Assembly: GCA_009792885.1 (NCBI GenBank)
Contig: WMCF01000112.1
Location: 480,870-544,869, forward strand
Source: Eremophila alpestris peregrina
Lineage: Eukaryota > Chordata > Aves > Passeriformes > Alaudidae
Direction of reading: 5' to 3'
DNA: 64,000 nucleotides
Shown piece after piece: positions 37,303 through 50,220 of the stretch. The number at the start of each line of letters is the position of its first letter. Positions within the stretch are counted from its first letter, which is position 1. Under the pieces are notes generated by a model that was not told the origin of the DNA, ran no database searches, and saw only the letters and a program-made list of their open reading frames with translations. A program made the translations under genes and the position numbers.

Positions 37303-40300
37303 TTAACATTTTAATCACTCTTTTTGCAGTGCATTTCTTAGGTAAAGATTATGTAGAACCTGCACTTGATAGCTCAACTAATTAATTCTGCTTTCCTTTA
37401 GATAATATTTCAAGATAACTGTTCTCATTTAAAAAATAAGTAACTGAAACAAAAATGCCCAATTGTGAAGAAGACAACAAATTTGCACTTCAGATTTGTT
37501 GCTGTATCCACTGACTGAAAGACAGAGATTTGCTGTGTTTATAAAATCCTCACCCCTCCTGGAGGACAAGGGAATTCCCAAGATTCTAAGGAAGTTCTCA
37601 TATTTTATTTAATTATATGTCAGAAGCAGTTCTGTAGTCACTGGCCTTTCAGCACTTAGAGTGTCTCAGAGAATGTTAAGAGAACACTTAAGTTACTTGT
37701 TTCTGGCTCTGCAGCAAGGTATGGCAGGCAGAACAAAAACAAATGTTGAGCTTTATCCCTAATCCATAAACATTTTTAATAGCTGTATTTATGTGGGAAA
37801 CAGGCATCTGTTTGTAGTAACAGTGTTGGTAGTTCCCTGCTAGGAGAAGCTTGTCAAGTCTGAAAATGAACCTTTTCCCTTTGAATCTCAGATTTGTGAG
37901 TGCTCCAAAACATTCCAGAGAGCAAAGGGGTTTGATAATGGGCTTTATCATTAAGTGGTACTTTGGGTTTGTACTTTGTCCTTGCCAGGTGATAACTTAC
38001 TTAGCTGTGCACTTGGATATTATTCCTGAAACTCACTACTATGAATATTGAACACAATCTGTGGTCCTCTCATCACTTGAGCAATCCTTTCAGCAAACTC
38101 TTTGCTCAGAGCTGTGGCCCACATGGTTCTCATTCTGTGACTGCAGCACACCGGTGTGATTGCCTCCCTCATAAAAAGTGTCATTTTTTTCTTTAGCGTA
38201 AAATTTTCATTTGCCTCCCTTGTTTTTATTTTTTTTAAGTCCTAAATCAGAAGGCAGGAGCTGGTGATATCTATGAGCAGGTGAGGATTTTGAGTTGTAG
38301 TCACCTCTTGGATGGTGAAGTCAACACGTGCTCAGCTGGTTGCCATTAGAGAACAATGCAGTTTTTTTGTGTCAGATTGGTACTAAACTTTTTCAGGACA
38401 GCTGGAAACCTGTAGTAATAAATTTCCTTGCAAATCATTGGGATGTTCTGAGGAATTCCCTGGCCTGGTTCTTTTGGATTCCATTGGAGGTAGTAAAATA
38501 AAATTACCGTGGTAGGCTTTTATGTAGATTTGTGGAGCAGTTGTAAAACCCAGTTATTTCACAGCAGTTATTAAGAGCTGAGAGCCTATATTTTTGTGTC
38601 TTTAAAAATCTGATTCATGTTAATTAAGTGGAAAAAAGAAATCACGTGGAGAGAGCTTGCTGTACAGGAATCACAGACCAGCTGATGACCCATTGGAGCC
38701 TAATTCATCTTTGAACCATGTGCTTGCTGTATCTCTGCTTCTAGCAGAGGAAAGAATTTCCAGTTCCCCTTCCTGGGTCTTGCCAGCCTTCTCTGCCTCT
38801 CTGTTGGAGTAGCTGCTTAAGCAAGAAAAACATTTGGAGTGAATCCACCTCTGCAATTCCAGAGTTTGCTGTACTTGTGGTGCTTCAGCCTTTTGTACCC
38901 AGAGCTTGCTGCTGTGGGAGGGTGAGGAGGCAGAAAGAGGGTGAAAAAAGCACTGTGTGGTTTCCGTGGAGGAGATTATATCAGGGGCAGTAATTTAGTC
39001 TGGGTTTGTCAGTGCCCTGCTGCAAGTGATGGAAACCTGCCTGAAATGTGTGGAGCAAAGGCAGCCCTGGGCATTTTGTGTGTTCAGTCTGGGGGGATCA
39101 GGAAGCTGCCTGGGTGCACAGCACTCCATCTCTCTGTGCTCAGGCTGTACAGGGATCACTCTGTCATCCAGGGAAGTGGAAGGATGGGTGACTTCAGAGG
39201 GGCACAGCTTGCTGCCCTCACAAATGTCAATACAGAGATGTTATTTCGACTGCAGGCATTTGGGAAGCTGGGAAAGATGGCTCAGGGCAGCAAGTGCAGA
39301 GACTTAGAGCAGCAGAAGTGGTGGATGAGGGTTTGAGTGTGCACAAACTGGGAAAGTAAAAGGTTTTATGCACCTTGTGTGTCTCTTTCTGTGGTCTTAC
39401 ATGTGGAATATGTCAGCATTTTTTATGTATTCCTTGTATGATATCTGTCTGGGAAGAACTTGGTTCTTTATTGGCAATCGTGCCCGTGCAAGGAAACATG
39501 GATTTAAACAGGGCAGGAAACACAGCAGCACTGGTACTTGATTTCTTCAATGTACAAGAAGAAATAAATGTGGTCTGAGCCTTCCCTGAGCTCTCTGGAC
39601 AGCCTGGCTGGGAATTACTGAGAGCTCTGAGCCGAGTGCCAGCTCCAGGCTTCCCAAAGTAGCAGAGCAGCTGAGCAATTGGACTGTGCTTTTCACAGCC
39701 CGGCTGCCTGGGACACAGCCAAATTAGACAGCCAGTTTCTCAGGCTTGGTATGTAAATAAAGGAGGGTTGTGTCCCTAAGTATCAACCCCTTAGACTGGA
39801 GGGAAAACAACTAAGAGGGGTTAATGAATGAATTCCCTAAACCACAGTGCACTAGAAGAGGGGGCAAGAGAGAAAAGAATAAGTCTTTTTTCTTTTTTTT
39901 AAATGGAGCAGGCACTCATTGCACTTAATCAAGTGGAGAATAATCTGAGAGTCAAAGGCCCTTAATTATATTTTCATTTAGTATGATTTTTGTTTGTCTG
40001 ACAGATCTCTTTGGCAGCCATGTGAAGAGGTTCTGCTATGTTTAGAGCTTTTTGTATTCCATATATCAACTATTACCTACATCTTTAGGCAAAGAGTTCA
40101 CACAGAGAAATGAAAATTCACCTGCACTTCTCTGAGGTGATGGAGTCAATCCCCAAGTGGCTGCAAACTGTGTGTGTGGGAGAACTTTGGATTGCAGAAC
40201 ACAGTGGTAAATGCTGAATGTGCAGAATGCCTTAATTTCCTGTGTGCAGGGCTGAGCAAGGTTATTAAGAAGCCCTTTCAAGTTTAAGGTTTTCCCCAGG

Positions 40301-43300
40301 GAAACTCCAGAAACACAACTGCTTGAAAGGAGAGAAAGAGAGGGAGGAAAAAAAACTAAGACTAAAAAGGAACTGAAATGTGAACATGCTGGCTGTGTGC
40401 TGCAGAGAAGCTGGAGGCAATATTTTGCACAAGCCTGAGATGAGGCAAGATAGCTGCAGTGGGAGGGGGAACAGGGCTCTCACTCCTTGTGCTTCACTCA
40501 GACACGTGGCAGGTGTAGAGCTGCTGACACATGTGGAATAAATTCAGTGAGTGCTGAGCAAGTGTTGAATCAACAGCTACACATGAGAAAAGGGGGAGAG
40601 AAGAATCTGTTCTGACTGGTTATGTTTTGGGGAGCTGTCTGTGAAACTTTGGTTTGGTGGCTTTGCTGTATCCATGGGAGTGGAATCCAGCAGCTGCTGC
40701 CTGGTGCAGGGATATTGCTCTGGAGAGACAGGAGTGATTCTGGAGAAAGCAGCAGCCAAAGTCCAAGAAATGCACAAGGGACAGACAAATCCTTTAGAAA
40801 GATTTCTGAGAGGCTTTCTGGAATTTTTTTCCAAAACAACTCATGAGAAAAACCTTGAAGAGATGTGGACATGGAGGAGAAAGCAGCACAGGGATGGGGA
40901 TGAGTGTAATTTTTGAGCTGTCAGGAGTGAAGCAAATGGGTTCCGTAACACTTTGCAGAGTAAACATTTGCTTTCAGTAGTGCCATGTGTATCCCTAAAT
41001 AAGCCCCATCTATTCCCACCCTGGCTGTGTTGTTTTGGGGAAGATGGAGAGCAGGCACCACGCAATAAGAATGGTTCTGCTGTGTTTGGATCAGCCTGGC
41101 AACACTGACACACTTCAAATCCCCCAGCACTGTTTTTAACCAGTGTGTGATGCCTTCCTACAGTGGGGTGCCCTTAGAGGAAGGCTCTGGCATGAGGAAT
41201 AGTTTCATTTAACTGCATTATGTCCAAGTCTTGGCTGACTTAGTTCCTTGGCCAACTTAATTATTTTTATGAAGAATGCTGTGTGGTGTCAGAAGCAATG
41301 AGATGCTGGAATTCTGTGTCTAAAATGAGTTTAAACTTAGTTATTGCTATAGTGGCAGTCCAAAAAAAAAAAAGTCCCAATGTCAGCAAGTACCTGAGAA
41401 AAGAAAGTGTAAAATAACTGAATATATTTGTATAGTACAGCTTGCCAGTTTCAGCTTCCACAAGTGACTGATTTTATTTGGAAAGGGTAGGAGTATTTTA
41501 GGTTAGACTCTTGCACATTCTAGAACTGCAAGGTTTTCTAACCCACGCTGTATTTTAAAATGTGTATCAGATGATATAATTTAAACAAAAATTCCTCTTG
41601 TCTTCTCATACATGCAAAGGGATTGAAGAATAGAGTTATTTCAGAAGTGGCCCAATGAATTTCTGCCTGAAAATGCAGGACAGAGACACCAACATCATCA
41701 CAGTGCAGATCATGGAATTAGATATTTGTGTTAAGTCACTTTACTGCTGGTTCCATATTTTAATGCTGACACTGGAGGATGACACCTCCTTTAGTGGAAT
41801 TCACTTTTTAAAATCACTTTGATGCGTTGTAAATTATATTGCAGGATCTGTACTTTGACATGCATTCCACTCAGCTTAGGTTGTGTATAAGAGAAATATT
41901 TTTCTTTCACCATTAGTATTCAGAATCATATTTATTCTTATTTAAACCTTGTTGAATTTTTTATCAGCTCTAAGTAGACTGAAAGGCAAGTGCACAGCCT
42001 TCAATGTGATAAATTTTGTGCCTCATTTTTTGGGTACTCGGGAAGAAACGTCATGAAAAAATAAAGTTTTTTTTAAATATTGCATTAGTCATAATGAAGT
42101 ATTTCATTATTGGGTTCATTAGCTTATAGTTTTTTTTAGCAGAATAATTAGCTGAGCTTCAGTTAAGCCTGAAAACGCCTAGCACTTCTGGAAATGAATT
42201 ATTCTGAGACTTCCAAACTTCAGGCTGAAGTTTTCTGGAGTAAAAATGTAGGTGTCTGATATGTTTGGAAATAAATGTGTTTTCAGCCTCCAGTTTCACA
42301 GAGGCAGTGTGTTCAAAGACACATCTGTGTATCATGGAAAGGCGTTTTGGACTTGTAACATGAGTCTGATGATGGCAAACTTGGTCCAAGTGCTGTTATA
42401 GGGCACCAGAAAACCCCACGTTGGTGTTTGAAGGTGCAAAACTCTTCCTTGCAAGGGGAAGCTTCTGTCCTAATGGGCTGCTCCAATTCCTGTTGCTGCA
42501 GCTCAAGGCAGAGGTGGCAGATGACATTCAGGAATCACCCATGGAGGCAGAAGCACAGAGAGGAACAAAAGGAGCTGTTGTAGAACCAGGAGTTCCCTGC
42601 CATGGGAACGACCTCCAGCTCCATGTGCCTTGTCTGTATTGATTTTATCTTACAGCAGTTTATTGAACACAAAAGCAGGATGAGCCAAAGCCCCCTCATT
42701 GTTCTTGAATGTTGTTATAGGAATGAGGGGACTAGGAGGTGACTCTATAAAAAGAATATTTAGCTGGGTTTTTAGATCATCTGCCAGATCCTAATCTCTG
42801 TAGGCATAGAAACAGGGTGTTTTTTTTTCTTTGACAGCCACGCATCTGAAATTAGAGTTTAACTCCTACAGTTGTCAAAATAGATTTTCTGTGGTTTCAG
42901 AGCTTTTTCTAGCATCAAAAGAATATTCAGTTTAAGTTTCTGTCTTAAGAGGACTTAGGTTAGATTTTTCTATGGACTGATTTCTTGTCTTTAGTTACAA
43001 GACATGGTGCAGCTTTTATGTCCCCAACTCTTACAATGTCTCCTGAAGGAAGGAGAGTTTAAAACCAGGCAGTTTGGATGCTGAGGGCCATTGGAGGTTG
43101 TGTCTGTACAGATGTTGTCCATCAATGCCTGGAACTCTACAAATCTTTTTACCAAATTTCAACCTAAGGACCACCAAGGCTAATGCAGATCAGAATGAAG
43201 ATTTTTGTAACAGGGGCATCAGAAGGATCCAGGAGAAATTTCCAGAGGTGGCTCTTTGTGACCTGACTATGGCAGAAACTTTGCCTATTTCTTTGTTTAA

Positions 43301-43530
43301 TCCCTTCACTATTTCCAGCTTCTTCACAGAACACAGCTCAGAAATATACACAGGGTTTATTGAACAAAAATTCAATCAGCTCAGCTGTGACAATGCAAAA
43401 CATTTTATTCTCAGCACAAATTTCTACCCATGAAAAGAAAAAGCAGCTTTGTAAATTCCCATTTGGGACTGTGCTGTAATTTGGTAGCAGAGAGATGACA
43501 GAGAGAAGAAAAATCATATCAGAATATGAT

Positions 43531-43547
43531 AAGAAAGAAAGAAAGAA
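43531..43547. repeat. Short (GAAA)n microsatellite
   Basis: About four AAAG units in a row. Simple sequence. Confidence 0.8.
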
Positions 43548-43959
43548 TACTCTCTGGCTGAAATTAAATTTTTTTTCACAATAATGGCCTTGTAAAAATG
43601 TGAGCAATATAGAGTGAACCAAACATCTAGGAAATTGTTCCATTTGCTTTAAATTTTCTGGACACCTTATCTTTCCTGCAGTAAAATATTCTGCTAGTGT
43701 TTCTTATTCCTTTCACTGTAGGCAGCTGGAGTTGATGCATGGAATTAAAACCACCTCCCACACTGTGAGTCTGTCCATTTGAGATCCTACTCAGGAAATT
43801 AATTGCTGTTTCAGAGGAAGAGGAGCAGGTTAAGATCTCAGTCATCTCCTCTGACATCTGCTTCAGAGCAGAATCACCTGCCCTCTTTTCATCCCTGGCA
43901 GATGAGGACACAACTGCTCCTAAAGATCTCCCATTAGGAAGTTTCTGCACCCTTAGGGA

Positions 43960-44335
43960 AATCTATCCTGATCTTAAGTGTCCTTACAATTAAAAAGATT
44001 TGCCTAATATCTAACCTAAATCTCCTTGGCTGTAAGTTAAGCTCATTAATTCCTGTGATATCCCAAGTAAAAATGGTGAGCAGACTCTTTCCTTACTTTT
44101 AGCACATTAGGGCCATTGTTGAATCTCCTCTGTCTCTGCTTTTCTGTAGCCTAAGAATCAACAGTTTATTAAAGCTCTTCTTGTAGGACAAATTTATACC
44201 TTTGGTTCTTAGGGCTTTTTTTTTTTTTTCCTTCAATTTTTTAAGAACTATTTTTGTGAATTGTTTAGTTTTTTCTTGGACAGCACTGGGATCCAGTATT
44301 TCAGGTGAACTGTTATTTCTGGAACACTGTTTTTA
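43960..44335 (-). mobile_element. Decayed CR1 LINE, 3' portion
   Basis: The plus strand resembles the complement of the CR1 3' region. The stretch cctaatatctaacctaaatc (44003 onward) matches the conserved CR1 segment that reads cctaatatccaacctaaacc in typical bird copies. Further matches follow in the right order: the 'ctcctctt...agcctaa' block near 44125-44155, 'gctcttcttgtaggac' near 44175-44190, and 'ccagtatttcaggtg' near 44293-44307. The recognisable part spans about 350 bp, so this is an old copy with many substitutions and indels. CR1 is the dominant LINE of birds and reptiles. Comparison is with the consensus as I recall it; the ends are approximate. Confidence 0.72.
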
Positions 44336-45850
44336 TGCCTCTGAGGAACTTGTTGCTGTTCTTGTAAGGCCATGACATTTACTGAGTCATAAACAACTTA
44401 TCATCTGCTGCAGCCTTCTGATCAGGTCTTCAGGGTTCCTAGTTAGCTGACTGCTCACTACCTTTGTTTTTGTTATGTTTTTTTGCTTCTCCATTTCTTT
44501 TTTTCCTTTTTGAACTGCCTTCACTTTTCTCAATTAATTCTCCAATTAGTCATATCTTTTGGGGGTGTTTGTTTTGTTCAGGCTACTTTTGTGCTCTTGT
44601 AGAACCTCTTGCACTCCTGTTTTCATCACAGAATATTGGGAATTCTCTGATCCTGTCACTGAAACCATCAAACAGGAACAACCAAGGCAGCCACTGAAGG
44701 AACTTGACTTGATGTTCCCTCTCTAATGGTGGGCACCTAACAAGTGTAGGAAATTGTTTTCCATCCTTATTAGTACTGCCTCAGAAGTAGATTAATTGAG
44801 TCCACAAGGGTTTTAGTTTGGTGATTGTTATTTTTTGCCTTTTTTTCCCAAGCCTGCTCAAAAGAATGTCAACAAGCTTACAAGTATCAGGAGATTTAAC
44901 ACACATCTTTTTCCTCCTTCTTTCCCTTTTCCCCCCCCGGTTTTCATGTGTCTTGTTACCTTGTTACAGAAAGAAATTAAATATATTTCTGGCAACTCGT
45001 TTTTTGACAAATTTCATCATCTACAAGCTGACAACTAGTTTGATTATTCATCTCAGTACTTTTCCAGGAAAGTGATCACACTTTTCTGCAGCTGTCTGAC
45101 CCTTATTTTTGCCCTGTGGTTTTCAAATGCAGATAGACACAACATTTCCCCTTTTCTGCCTGTCCAGTACTCCACCATTGTCAGGAGCTGCAGCTGGTAA
45201 TTCATTTTGACATTGCCTCAGTCAGATCTGTAATGAAGTAAATCCACCCTAGCTGTTCTGAAATTAAATTTAATTTATCTAAAAACTCCTAGATTCTTTT
45301 TCCTGTGTTTTTGCCCTGATTCTCTGGTACTGCACTGGCTGCCTGCTTGCAATTACATCACTAGTGCAAACTGAAATAAAAAGACATTAAACTTTTTGGC
45401 CTTCTCAATTCTCCTCTTTATAGATTTTCTTCACCATGCAGTAGCAGGTCAGTTTTATAATTTTTTTTCTTTCTCTGCATATGTGTGTCTTTCTCATATT
45501 ATAAATACATTTTTAGAATCACTTCAATCAACCTGTTGTCTGTCTGTGCTTAGGCTTTACATTTTGTGTATGCACTTGTGCTGTTCCTTTCTACTCATCC
45601 CTGGTAATTGGAAACCTTTTCACATTTCTGGCCTTTGAAGTGAATAAATAAATTTGTGCCTCACTCAAGTGACATCTTGATGATCATCTGTTTCACACTC
45701 AGATAATCTGTATTTAACTGGCCTATTTTAGTAAAGGAACTTCTGGTTCTCCTTTATCTTTACATTTTTCTCTCTCTCTAAGAGTATTCAAAGCACATTG
45801 AATTCTGCTTTCATGATGTCTTTGGTTTCATTTTGTGTTATTCTCTTTTC
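44336..45850 (-). mobile_element. Possible upstream continuation of the CR1 copy
   Basis: A minus-strand LINE whose 3' end lies at 43960 would continue to higher coordinates. This stretch is strongly T/C-rich on the plus strand, which is what an antisense, purine-rich LINE body would look like. I cannot align a specific reverse transcriptase motif, and no open frame supports one. It may instead be ordinary pyrimidine-rich DNA. There is a polypyrimidine run with eight C's near 44931-44938. No gene is seen. Confidence 0.28.
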
Positions 45851-48747
45851 ATTTCAACATGACTGTCAACTTCCTTTTTGTGGTGAATCTTATGGGTAAG
45901 TAGAAGGGTTATTACTAAAAAGAAGGTTATTAATAATTTTCTCTCTTTCAAGCAACTGGAGGCCTTGTGTGGACTTGAAGGAAAAGTGTGAGTGAAGTGA
46001 TTTCTGTAGAAATGGAAAAGAGTCCAGGAGAGAAGGATCCTGCAGACAAACTTAGGCAATGCACATGATGTGACAGACAAAAAAAAATGATCCATTTGTA
46101 CCACCAAACTATAAATAGGTGTAAATTTTATATGGCATTTCTCTTGGGAAATACTTTCCTTTTTTTCCTTCTTGAAAGTTTATAACATTTCATTTAGGTG
46201 TGTTTTCCCTCTTTGGCTACAACTCATGATTCTTCTGCACACACTGAGTTGGCATTGTGTCACAGAGGAAACTGCAAAAGGAGGGTGAAGGGAAAATACC
46301 AAAATAATATCCACTTCTATGAGAAAAGCTATTAAGCTGTGACTGCTAATTGTATGACTGATCAGAACATGTTTTAAGGTGGAATTGGCTTTTTTCAAGG
46401 TATTTTGTTGTCACATCTGACCCAACATCATATTCCATAACAGAACTAACATCCCATGCTACAGAGGAACTTTTTATGCAAAGTCTGAAGGTAAAAAGCA
46501 GGACTCATGTTTTCTCTTTAAGAAGCCTTTCATTTCAGGATCTTGCTAAAAAAAGATTGCACACACTGATTTTCCATTTATAAGTGCATAATTTGAATTT
46601 TCTTGCCTCAGAACAATTCCATTCCATTTTCAATTGAAGTTTCTGTAAGATATGTTAAATTAGATGGGTAAATGAGTTGGCAGAATTATTACAGAAAGGC
46701 CACTGAGAACATACCAATTTTGAACATTATTTGTAATATTTAGGAGGACACAGAAGATGTTCTCCATAAAAGTTGAAGATGTCACAGGAGTATAGGCTTT
46801 TTGGAATGTTTTATGTCAAGTTGATATTCAAGATATTTGTTGTGTGAAATATAATTTTAAGAGTCTCAGTTTGAGATTGTCTTTTTGTTCCTCACTCTAA
46901 TGTAAGAGATTTATTTCTTGTTTGTGGCAGGGACAGGTTCAAGGTGCATCAAGATAAACTTGAAATGTACCCAGCACACTGCACTAGATCCTTCTATTGA
47001 CAGTAATTTATTCTAGTCTCAAAAAATGAGCAACTTTATACATACTAATCTGTTAAACATGTGAATTCAACAAAATCCTGTGGTGCCCTTTTTTTAGCTA
47101 GTTATCTCATACTTTGGGAATTTGTTAAATCAGCTGTGTTATTCTGATTGAACCAGCCTGTTTTAGGTCATTCTGCTCTTTTAAAAAAGCTCTTTTACCT
47201 GTCTGTTCTCTGTGAGGATCACTTTGCTCTCAGAGAATTCCAGGCAAGTTTTTTCTCTGTTGTGGTGGCATTCTGTAAAGCAATTGCATTGCAGAGGCCA
47301 GGCAGCAGCAAAAAAAATAAAGAAGAATTTACCTACATTGATATACTCAGAGAACTGGACAACAGTCTTTTATAAGGATTTATCTTTTTAGAGAAGGAAA
47401 GTGAAGAAATAGAATGGAAAGAAAAACGTGGCTAAAGAAAATTGAAAGAAATAGAAGCTAAATTACATATCCAGAACTTAGCCTGAACAAAAAGTTCCTT
47501 TATGTACTGAAAAAATCTCAAGATTCACTGTGGATTTTCACCAGGGATGGATTTGAGTCAGTCATTAATCCAAACAACCTTTAACTTGATATGAATGTGG
47601 CAGGGAATCCAACTGGGATGGGAGTTCTGGGGCACTGAGTGTGGGTTTGGGACTGGTACAAGGGTGGCACTGCCAGATGTGGGTGCAGCTGTATGGGCTG
47701 TGTCAGCAGGGGCTGCCAGAGCTCTGCTGGTCCAGCCTGGGCAGGAGAAAGGACAGGGAAGAGCTTCCTGTGCCCCACAGCACCTGAGGAGGGGACAAGT
47801 CCTGCTGGAACTGGACTGGGAATGCAGCTCCAGGTGGGAATAGGGCAAATTCCTGAATGCAAGGAAATAAAGAATCACTGTAAGAGGTGTGAATTTTTAG
47901 GATGAGGCTTACAGGAGAATGGAGATGTCTAAAACTCTCCTGGACAGACTTTGGCAACCTGCCTTAACTGCACCTGCTTTGCATGAGGGTTTGGAGTGGA
48001 AGCCTCAGGAGTTCCTTTCTACCTTTCTGTGGTTCTGGGTGTCACAGAGCAAACACAATTCATTTGGTTTGGCCACATCTTTGCCTTTCTAAGTTCAACT
48101 GCCACTGGAAAGAGCAGTGAATCTCCCAAGACCTCAGAATTAAATATTCAGGAAGGTTTCTCAGTCAAAAGCCTGAAGAATTTGAGAAAGGCCAACTTTT
48201 TAGTCCTTCTAAAACCCAAGCAAACCTCAGCTCCTTCACTTTTGTAGTCTAAGCATTTCTGAACTCACCTCTTAAGTGGCCCACCAGCTTATCAAATGAA
48301 TTTTAAATGGTAAACCAGACTTCTAAGCTCAGAAATACAAAACGAGTCAGATTGTGCTCATAACCACATTAGCAGATGTATTTGTTACATGGTGATGAGT
48401 CCCAAAAGAAGCTGCATCTTGAAAATTGTGTTGTCTAACTTCTGGATATTCACTTTATCCCTTTATGTCCTTGATTAATATCTGCACAGCTACTTGTATA
48501 GGTGTAAGTAATTTTTTTTTTTTGTAAAATGCTATAAAATATGAAAATAGCACTGTATAATTTCTGCAAGGTTTTTATACCTTTCTATTATTTTTTCTAA
48601 TTATTGTAGACAGACAATAGGGGGGTTCTTCCCCTCCAAAGTTAAATAAACTTTTAATTAAATACAGATTTTTCTCTTCAAAATGGAGTCTACAAATATC
48701 TAATCCCAGAGCTACAATTTCTCAACCTTCCTCCTCCTCTATGAGAT

Positions 48748-48761
48748 GTTGCTATGGTTAT
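48748..48761 (+). promoter_or_regulatory. Weaker RFX-like site
   Basis: GTTGCTATGGTTAT resembles the X-box GTNRCC-N0-3-RGYAAC, with a good left half site and a right half that departs at two positions. It is a motif match only. Confidence 0.25.
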
Positions 48762-50173
48762 TACCCTGCTGGGTAGTGAAATGCAGTAATTTGTTTAGCA
48801 ATTCCTTCCTTCCACAATACTGTAAACACATAGAGGAGGCTTGAATTTACCAAGTGCATCAGTGTGACAAGTCTGCTGTTTTTCACAAATCCTTCTAATA
48901 TAAGTCATAATTTGTAAAGCACATGTGTTTTGAGTTAGTTGCTGAAATACTTATCCAGCAAAAATAAATTTCTCTGGTAGCAAAAATAAGTTTATAGAAA
49001 ACTGTTGCAAGCACTGCCTGCCTTTCTTCCCCTCTGCAGAAACTGTGGGGGCCCTGGAAGGGGCAGCAGATGCTATCTATGCTCTTTCTGAATTTGTTGG
49101 GCATTATTAGGTAGATGAATAAATAATCAGATGCCTGAAAGAAGCTTCAGTCATAATTCAGGTTTCATTAAGAGCAGGGGATTTGCACTAAGATCTGTTT
49201 AAGAAAAGTGGTGAGAATAACAATAGTTTTGTTGCATCTGTTCTGTTCCATGATCTGACTTGCTTCAAATCCTAAAACATGATGGTAATATAAGTGGTAA
49301 GCAATGATAAGATTTGCAAGGGTTTCTCTGAGCAAGGCTTGCACCTTCACAACTGGTCAAAACCTATGAGCCATTTAGTTTATAAACTTCTTCAAACAGT
49401 TGGGCTGTGCTGAACATGAAGTATTTGAAAATGTAGGAGGTTCTGTGGTGGCAAACAAACAGTCTGGGGTTTACTTGCTTGGTGGTGGTGCTTCAGCTCC
49501 AGAGGCCTGTGATCATTGTGTTGAGGGGAGTTGAGCTGCTGCATTGCAAAGTTTAAAAGAGCAAAGAGGCAGGGAGTGACAGTCAATGAAAAGCTGCAGG
49601 GAAATAGGCTGCAGGTGGAGCAGGAGTGGGGGGTTTTTTGGGCAGAACACTCAGCAGGCTGATGAGTGGAAATGTTCTCCTTAACCAAGCAATGAAACGA
49701 CTGTTCTGCTGTGGGTTCTCCTCAGTTTCATTCAATCTCTTCCTAAACTTTCAACTGGTGAAACCTCCAGCCCTTCCTTTGGGAGACAAATTGTTCTGTA
49801 GCCTAATTAATCCCACAATCAGCTTGTTTCTTCACATTAATCAAAACATATATTCTTAATTAACCCCTGGCCCTTCTTTCTTCGTATGCTCAGTAGAACA
49901 CATTAGAATTAATGGCCTGTGGTCATTTTTACTGCTCTTTGTATCTTCTATCAGCCACCTCTTCAAACGATGTCACATGTACTGTGATTTCCTTCTTCTG
50001 GATCCTGTTGCTTCTCACTGATATCTGCAGGATGGGAAAAAACTCTGGAGTCCGTTTTCTGGCAGGAAAAAGTGAGGAATGGCCAAAAAATAATTAAAAA
50101 GGAAAAAAAGTCATTAAGCTCTTACATGCAGTTTATGAAAGCCTGTGGGCTGATCCTGCCAGGCAGCAGTCAG

Positions 50174-50185
50174 CCAGCTAGCTGG
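50174..50185. repeat. Perfect 12-bp palindrome CCAGCTAGCTGG
   Basis: The sequence equals its own complement and contains two CAGCT cores. On its own this length can occur by chance, but it sits next to the 22-bp palindrome. Confidence 0.8.
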
Positions 50186-50198
50186 ATTTAGAGCCCTA

Positions 50199-50220
50199 CC
50201 CAAATTCCATGGAATTTGGG
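50199..50220. repeat. Perfect 22-bp palindrome
   Basis: Two 11-base arms, CCCAAATTCCA and its exact complement, meet with no spacer. The centre TTCCATGGAA (50205-50214) fits TTC-N4-GAA, the spacing preferred by STAT6. A separate 12-bp palindrome ends 13 bases upstream. A perfect palindrome of this length is not expected by chance in 64 kb. Confidence 0.85.

Larger units (their letters stand above)
31061..43959. other. Unique noncoding sequence
   Basis: No gene is recognised in nearly 13 kb. Locally GC-richer patches at about 32880-33120, 33430-33640, 38880-39330 and 40600-41100 hold overlapping frames of 75-131 codons on both strands without recognisable domains. The X-box-like site is listed separately. 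Confidence 0.65.

Noticed and set aside
38239..38280. Short exon ending at CAG|GTGAGG
   Set aside because: The acceptor is an AAG after a T-run with a competing AG close by, and only one frame is open over about 40 nt; too weak.
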